Source: Lachnoclostridium sp. UBA6558 (lineage in GTDB: Bacteria; Bacillota; Clostridia; Lachnospirales; Lachnospiraceae). From it: a DNA stretch of 29,394 nt. Under the pieces are notes generated by a model, which was given only the letters and a program-made list of their open reading frames with translations, was not told the DNA's origin and made no database searches. Below, in pieces: positions 24,638 through 29,394 of the stretch. The stretch lies in contig DJJW01000011.1 of the NCBI GenBank assembly GCA_002434335.1, forward strand, positions 1 to 29,394, written 5' to 3'. Position numbers and translations under genes: made by a program. Position 1 is the first letter of the stretch. Every line of letters starts with the position of its first letter.

Positions 24638-24856
24638 ATGAATATTCAATTCAAAGCTATCGAGAGAAGTAACTATAGACACTTTCATAAACTGATGAAT
24701 GATTACTACAGGGATGGCGAAGATAAGGATACTTCCCAAGACATTATTAATGATTTCATAAATAGGCTATTTATTATGATAGAGCAGAAATCCATAGACG
24801 GTTGTTTAGTAAGGAGAGACAGGCGATTCATAGGGGTTTGTATTATGGATGTTTGA
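24638..24856 (+). pseudogene. Truncated GNAT acetyltransferase (N-terminal part)
   Basis: A 72-residue frame with a good ribosome binding site (GTGAGGAGAAT before ATG). The sequence (HFHKLMNDYYRDGEDKDTSQ, then DIINDFINRLF, DGCLVRRDRRFIGVCIMDV) matches the first strands and helices of a common clostridial GNAT of about 150 residues. The acetyl-CoA-binding half is missing: the frame stops at TGA, and the next 98 bp hold no continuation in any frame. It is probably a remnant, though a short expressed protein cannot be excluded. Confidence 0.5.
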
Positions 24857-24954
24857 TAGCATAAACAAAAAAATAAAGTAGAGAATAAATAGTGAATTTA
24901 CCGTTACTATATCCTTGGAGAAAAATTATAGAATCTTAAAAAGGAAAAAATATT

Positions 24955-25629
24955 ATGGCTTATAAAATATTGATTGTAGATGATGAAGAAGATATCCTGG
25001 AAATGTTAAAGTCTTATTTTGAATTGACGGGATATCTGGTATATACGGCAGACTGCGGTGGGGCAGCGCTAGAGAAAATCTCGGCATCCCCCGATATTAT
25101 ACTGCTGGATATTAATCTGCCCGACATGGACGGGCTCTCCCTATGTCAGAAAATCAGGAGTCATATTAACACACCTATTGTATTTCTCACAGCGAAAGTG
25201 ACGGAGCAGGACAGAATCAACGGACTGCTGCTTGGCGGAGATGATTATATTACAAAACCCTTTAGTCTGGAGGAGCTTCATGCCAGAGTAGTAGCTCATC
25301 TGCGCAGAGAAGGAAGAAGCAAAGGAGCCGGTAAGATCAGGGTAGCCGGGGAATTGCTGATTGAATATGACACCAGAAAAATATACTGGGGAGAAGAAGA
25401 AATCTTACTGACAAAGACGGAATTTGATATTGTAGAGATATTAAGTCTTCACAAAGACCGTATATATGATAAAGAAAGTATTTATGAAAAACTCTGGGGA
25501 TTTGACAAGGAAGGCAGCAGCAGTATAATTACGGAACATATTAGAAGAATAAGAGCAAAACTGGGACAGCATTGCAGGACGGACGTAATTGAGACCGTAT
25601 GGGGAGTCGGCTACCGATGGATTGTATAG
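24955..25629 (+). CDS. OmpR-family response regulator
   Basis: A 224-residue regulator. The receiver domain (1-118) has acidic D9-D10, phosphorylated D52 in IILLDINLPDMDG, T79 and K101. The C-terminal winged helix (about 128-222) ends in ETVWGVGYRWIV, the hallmark of OmpR/PhoB regulators. AAAAGGA lies about 10 nt before the ATG. Its end overlaps the kinase gene. Together they resemble clostridial systems that sense antimicrobial peptides or cell-envelope stress and control a neighbouring ABC exporter. Confidence 0.93.
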   Translation: MAYKILIVDDEEDILEMLKSYFELTGYLVYTADCGGAALEKISASPDIILLDINLPDMDGLSLCQKIRSHINTPIVFLTAKVTEQDRINGLLLGGDDYITKPFSLEELHARVVAHLRREGRSKGAGKIRVAGELLIEYDTRKIYWGEEEILLTKTEFDIVEILSLHKDRIYDKESIYEKLWGFDKEGSSSIITEHIRRIRAKLGQHCRTDVIETVWGVGYRWIV

Positions 25630-26801
25630 AAGAATTTATAGAGAAAATAAAAAAGTTCCTGAAGAATACCAATCTAAAAAAATCACTGGGATTTTACATT
25701 ATAATAGCAATAATTTCCTGCGGGCTCTGTTATCTGGCAACTTATCTGTTCTGCGAGGGCTGGAAGAATGTGATTCTATCTGCAGAAGGCGTTAAGGATT
25801 ATGCTATTATTTATAAGGACAATAAGAGTTATACCATCGATTCTTCTAAGATTCCAGCAGCAGTTAATCAGAAGCTGCTTCTATTTAATCTTATAGAGTC
25901 CTTTTCCGTCTTTGTCTATGCCAGCATAGCCATATATCTGGTCAGTCACATGTATTATAAGAATAAACTTATGGAACCCCTTGCTATATTAAAGAAAGAG
26001 ATTGAGGCAGTGGGAAGGAATGATTTCAGTCTGGATTGCAGTTATCTAAGTAATGATGAAATGGGTGAGATTTGCAAGGCTTTTAATCAGATGCGTCTTC
26101 GCCTGATAGATAATCAGAAAAGTATCTGGAAGCTGGTACAGGACCAAAGGGAGTTGAATGCTGCTTTTGCACATGATATCAGGACGCCTCTTACGGTTAT
26201 GAAAGGTCATACGGAAATCTTGCGCAGGTTCCATCCAAACGGTTTGATTACAGAGGAAAAACTGCTGGATACCTTAGCTTTAATAGATGCACAGGCAGAC
26301 AGGCTGGAACAGTTTGCAGATACCATGAAAGAAATAAATACCTTTGAAGAGCTGGAACTAAAGAGAAAAAAACATACAAGGAAAGAATTACACAATGAGT
26401 TGCAGCAGCTGGTAAAAGGTATGGTTCCCCCGGAAATCACTGTAGATATTACCCTGGAGCAGGCGTTAGAGGAGGGAGATATTTATTGTGACAGCAGGGC
26501 CATACTGGAGGTTGCCGGTAATCTTATCAGTAATGCCTTGCGATATTCAAGTCATTTTATCCGGATAAATCTGCAATTGGAAAAGGGAATGCTGTATCTT
26601 TATATAAAGGATGATGGAACCGGCTTTGACAAAAGAGCTCTTCAGAACGCAAAGAAACCATATTTTACAACGGAAAAAGGACATTTTGGTCTGGGGCTTA
26701 CCATTTGTAAGCTGCTGTGTGAGAAGCATGGAGGAAGTCTTGAGCTAACCAATGGAATCCATGGTGGAGCCATTTCCTGTGCAAGTTTTTTTACGGCGTA
26801 G
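25617..26801 (+). CDS. Sensor histidine kinase (HAMP type)
   Basis: A 394-residue membrane kinase and partner of the OmpR-type regulator. Two transmembrane segments (about 25-45 and 89-112) enclose a short external loop of about 43 residues. A HAMP domain (about 113-165), an H box with H186 in FAHDIRTPLTVMKGH, an N box (AGNLISNALRYSS), a G1 box (KDDGTGFDKRA) and a G2 box (GHFGLGLTICKLL) follow. The short external loop suits kinases that sense ligands within the membrane or through the ABC transporter. The ATG at 25617 has GGGGAG about 10 nt upstream; a slightly earlier ATG at 25599 has a weaker site. Confidence 0.9.
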   Translation: MDCIEEFIEKIKKFLKNTNLKKSLGFYIIIAIISCGLCYLATYLFCEGWKNVILSAEGVKDYAIIYKDNKSYTIDSSKIPAAVNQKLLLFNLIESFSVFVYASIAIYLVSHMYYKNKLMEPLAILKKEIEAVGRNDFSLDCSYLSNDEMGEICKAFNQMRLRLIDNQKSIWKLVQDQRELNAAFAHDIRTPLTVMKGHTEILRRFHPNGLITEEKLLDTLALIDAQADRLEQFADTMKEINTFEELELKRKKHTRKELHNELQQLVKGMVPPEITVDITLEQALEEGDIYCDSRAILEVAGNLISNALRYSSHFIRINLQLEKGMLYLYIKDDGTGFDKRALQNAKKPYFTTEKGHFGLGLTICKLLCEKHGGSLELTNGIHGGAISCASFFTA

Positions 26802-26830
26802 TGAAAGGATAGATATTTACAGTTTAGAAT

Positions 26831-26859
26831 AAAATCATCCCGGTCAGGGGTGATTTTTT
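26831..26859 (+). terminator. Terminator after the two-component operon
   Basis: AAAATCATCCC (26831-26841) pairs with GGGGTGATTTT (26847-26857) around a short loop, with six T at the end. It separates the kinase from the ABC operon. Confidence 0.88.
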
Positions 26860-26960
26860 AAACAATATTAGAGAACAGTTTGAAAAAATAACTCCTGGCA
26901 CAATCGCATTTGGGCAAGCATAACCAGCCCTGCGAAATACAGGTAATAAGAGAGGTTATC

Positions 26961-27851
26961 ATGAGTCAGGAAATTATCTTAAAAAATGTCAGTAAGACCT
27001 ACGGAAAGAAAAAAGCAGTAAATGACGTCAGCTTGACCATTAGTGAGGGAATGTTTGGATTGCTTGGAAGAAATGGTGCCGGTAAAACAACTCTGATGAA
27101 AATACTTGCGACCATACATGAACCCACAGGCGGACAGGTGCTGGTAAATGGAACGGATATTAAGGAAAGTGGTAAAATACGTAGTATGACAGGTTATCTT
27201 CCGCAGGATTTCTCCATGTACGGCGGAATGAGTGCCTATGAAGCCATGGATTATCTCGGAACACTCTCCGGTATGAAAAAGGAGGAGAGAAAGGCAAAGA
27301 TTCCGGCACTGCTGGAGAAGGTGAATCTATCTGCCAATCACAGGACCAAGGTTAGAGCCATGTCCGGTGGAATGCGCCGAAGACTGGGTATCGCCCAGGC
27401 AATCCTTCATGATCCCAAGGTATTAATAGTAGATGAACCTACGGCGGGCCTGGATCCGGAAGAACGCGTACGTTTCCGGAATCTTCTTTGTGAAATAGCA
27501 CAGGACAGGATTGTTATACTTTCAACCCATATTGTAGGGGATATTGAAGCAACCTGTGAAGATATTGCTGTACTGGATGAGGGCAGGCTTATATTTAAGG
27601 GAACAGTAAGGGAACTCTTAGAAATGGCAGAAGGAAAAGTATATACCGCAGAAATTTCCAGAATTGAGCTGGAGGAGTTAAAGACCAGACATATAGTAAC
27701 TGCCATCCTGTCAAAAGGAAGTAAAGCAGAAGTACGTTTTCTGGCAGAAGGTGGAACTCCTTTTGAGAAAGCACTTATAGCAGAACCCAATGTGGAAGAT
27801 GCCTACCTTTACCTGATGGGAAAGGAAGGAGGAAAAAACCTATGTGGTTAA
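26961..27851 (+). CDS. ABC transporter ATP-binding protein
   Basis: A 296-residue ATPase of the exporter type (CcmA/BcrA-like). Walker A is GRNGAGKTT (36-44). The Q-loop region is YLPQDFSMYG, the signature MSGGMRRRLGIAQA, and Walker B LIVDEPTAGLDPEE, with the H-loop histidine in STHIVGD. The C-terminal 80 residues form the accessory domain seen in such ATPases. The ATG at 26961 has AGAGG about 6 nt upstream. The next gene overlaps the end by 10 nt, so ATPase and permease are coupled. Substrate not readable. Confidence 0.92.
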   Translation: MSQEIILKNVSKTYGKKKAVNDVSLTISEGMFGLLGRNGAGKTTLMKILATIHEPTGGQVLVNGTDIKESGKIRSMTGYLPQDFSMYGGMSAYEAMDYLGTLSGMKKEERKAKIPALLEKVNLSANHRTKVRAMSGGMRRRLGIAQAILHDPKVLIVDEPTAGLDPEERVRFRNLLCEIAQDRIVILSTHIVGDIEATCEDIAVLDEGRLIFKGTVRELLEMAEGKVYTAEISRIELEELKTRHIVTAILSKGSKAEVRFLAEGGTPFEKALIAEPNVEDAYLYLMGKEGGKNLCG

Positions 27852-29104
27852 CGTTATTTCTAAAAGAGTGCCGGATGTGGTGTAAAAGTATTTTATTTCT
27901 GGGATATATAGCTATGATCGTATTTTTCTACCTGACGCAAATGGGGTCAGAGGATATTCCCATAAAACCGGAGCCGGGGCAGGAGAGCTATGGCTATCAT
28001 TACAGTACAAAAGAGTCGGATATTATGCGTACTGCTACTGAGAATCTGCTGCAGGAATACTGTAATGGAATTTATGTCACCTATCCTATCGGTTTTTACA
28101 AGGCAGTCCGTTTAAATGAAGAGAAAACAGCCAGAATGGAAGTTATCTTACAGAAACTTACAGGTACAACGGCAGAAGAGTTTCAGGAAATTACGGATAA
28201 TTACAAGGAATCTTCAGGTTTTGAGGAAAAAGACGGGATGCTTGTTAAAATCGAAGGTTCACCTTTAAGTTTAACAGTAAGGACGGATATTCCCTATAAG
28301 GAGTTCTTAAGTTATATGGCACAGGCAGCTGAACTGATTGGAAAAGGCAGCTCTTACAGCAAGGACACTGTAGTCAACAATGCAAGAGTCCCCTTAACCT
28401 ATGAAGAAGCATTAAAGGACTATAATGAGATTTATAAAAAAGACCGCTTGTCAGGTGCTTATGCCAGATTGTTCTGTGATTACATGGGAATTTTGTTAGG
28501 TGTCCTGCCGGTATTTTTCATCACCGCAAGAATTCTAAAAGATAAACACAGTAAAGTAGTTAACGTTATATATGGAAAGAGTATTTCCTCGATTACTCTA
28601 ATTACTGCCAGATATGCAGCCATTTGTTTTATGTTATTTGTACCTGTACTGCTGCTGTCCTTTCTGCCTCTGTCCCAGGCGGTATATGCAGGGAAAACAG
28701 CCGGTATAACCGTAGATTATCTTGCCTTCTTAAAATATTGTACCGGTTGGCTTCTGCCAAGTATACTGGTGGTTACGGCTCTGGGTTATTTCATAGGTGA
28801 ATTGACAGAGCAGGTATTGCCCATTCTGGTGCAGGTTGTATGGTGGTTTGGTTCCATATTTGCCAGTTCAAATAACATGATCGGAGGATTCGGCTTCAAT
28901 CTTATTCCCCGTTTCAATACCTTGGGAAATTACCAGGCTTTTCAGGCGGGAATACATCAGCTGATTCAGAACCGCTTCGTATATACCTTATCTGCTGTTG
29001 TACTTATGGCAGCGGTAATTTATCTTTATGACTGCAAGAGGAAAGGAATCTATGGAAGAAATGGAAAGATATCAAAAAATAACATACGTCAATCTAAAGC
29101 ATAA
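27842..29104 (+). CDS. ABC transporter permease
   Basis: A 420-residue membrane protein. One N-terminal transmembrane segment (about 14-33) is followed by a large extracytoplasmic domain (34-208) and about five further segments (near 210-232, 250-280, 295-320, 325-345 and 385-402). This is the layout of ABC-2-type permeases with an outside domain. GGAGG lies 8 nt before the ATG, inside the ATPase gene. Its last 53 nt overlap a second permease gene. Confidence 0.85.
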   Translation: MWLTLFLKECRMWCKSILFLGYIAMIVFFYLTQMGSEDIPIKPEPGQESYGYHYSTKESDIMRTATENLLQEYCNGIYVTYPIGFYKAVRLNEEKTARMEVILQKLTGTTAEEFQEITDNYKESSGFEEKDGMLVKIEGSPLSLTVRTDIPYKEFLSYMAQAAELIGKGSSYSKDTVVNNARVPLTYEEALKDYNEIYKKDRLSGAYARLFCDYMGILLGVLPVFFITARILKDKHSKVVNVIYGKSISSITLITARYAAICFMLFVPVLLLSFLPLSQAVYAGKTAGITVDYLAFLKYCTGWLLPSILVVTALGYFIGELTEQVLPILVQVVWWFGSIFASSNNMIGGFGFNLIPRFNTLGNYQAFQAGIHQLIQNRFVYTLSAVVLMAAVIYLYDCKRKGIYGRNGKISKNNIRQSKA

Positions 29105-29394
29105 CCTAATAATTCCTTATGTCCTTGTACTGCTCCTGTGTCTTTTGTCGCCTCTGGTAATCGGACTGGAAAATCTAAATGAGAATCAAACGGCTAAAGT
29201 CGTAGAAGTCTTTATCAGCCTCTTTGGTATAATTTTGTTGATGAGTATATTCACACCGGACATAGACAGGGACATAAGAGACATCATATCCTCCAAAAAA
29301 GAATCCATGATAGTAAATCACGTACTTCGTGGTATGAGTGCGTTATTTCTCCTAGCAGTCACAGGGGTTTTATATTTAGGCTGGATGGCAATAG
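29052..29394 (+). CDS. Second ABC permease (partial, cut by the window end)
   Basis: From ATG at 29052 the frame stays open to the last base (114 codons). It starts MEEMERYQKITYVNLKHNLI, then hydrophobic IIPYVLVLLLCLLSPLVIG and a second hydrophobic stretch VFISLFGIILLMSIFT. The short cytoplasmic turn DIDRDIRDIISSKKES precedes another hydrophobic segment. It has AAAGGA about 4 nt upstream and overlaps the first permease in another frame, as in two-permease exporter operons. The remainder lies outside the window. Confidence 0.75.
   Translation, partial: MEEMERYQKITYVNLKHNLIIPYVLVLLLCLLSPLVIGLENLNENQTAKVVEVFISLFGIILLMSIFTPDIDRDIRDIISSKKESMIVNHVLRGMSALFLLAVTGVLYLGWMAI

Overview
The window looks like chromosome from a low-GC, spore-forming Firmicute, most likely a Lachnospiraceae-type clostridium. 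The grounds are AT-rich intergenic DNA, AGGAGG-type ribosome binding sites, TTTACA/TATAAT promoters with 17-bp spacing, a Csp-like subtilase, a DUF512 radical SAM protein, a c-di-GMP-I riboswitch and protein sequences typical of that group. No insertion sequence, CRISPR array or rRNA is visible. Several gene relics point to local decay and turnover.

Layout. 1-930: the tail of an unknown gene with its terminator, then about 800 bp of AT-rich DNA holding a tRNA-Cys-like relic and a short tandem repeat, ending in a strong promoter. 931-4936: rhamnulose-1-phosphate aldolase (rhaD), a membrane-anchored glycerophosphodiesterase, a Csp-like subtilase and a YbgC-like thioesterase, in convergent pairs. 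5121-5730: a c-di-GMP-I riboswitch with its own promoter but no clear target gene, then tRNA-Gln(CUG). 5810-9461: a LytTR response regulator and a minimal GHKL kinase, followed by an unusual subtilase fused to a histidine-rich C-terminal domain. 9499-10149: a YczE-like membrane protein.

10346-17208 is the most interesting part. A tocopherol-cyclase-like gene leads into an SMC/condensin set resembling Wadjet JetA, JetB and JetC (MukBEF/MksBEF-like). The nuclease gene jetD, which normally follows jetC, is not there. A 381-bp gap with its own promoter-like signals and a possible 19-residue ORF separates jetA from jetB. This could be a JetD-less Wadjet variant, a condensin with a housekeeping role, or a system using a nuclease encoded elsewhere.

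17411-29394: a GNAT protein convergent with a DUF512 radical SAM protein; a LysR regulator and a YxjG/MetE-type methyltransferase; a phosphatase-like relic; a MerR-type HTH protein; an unrecognised HExxH metalloprotein; a truncated GNAT; and an OmpR-type two-component system next to an ABC exporter (ATPase plus two permeases, the second cut by the window end). The last group resembles antimicrobial-peptide sensing and export cassettes.

Functions are read from motifs and remembered family features; no database search was possible.
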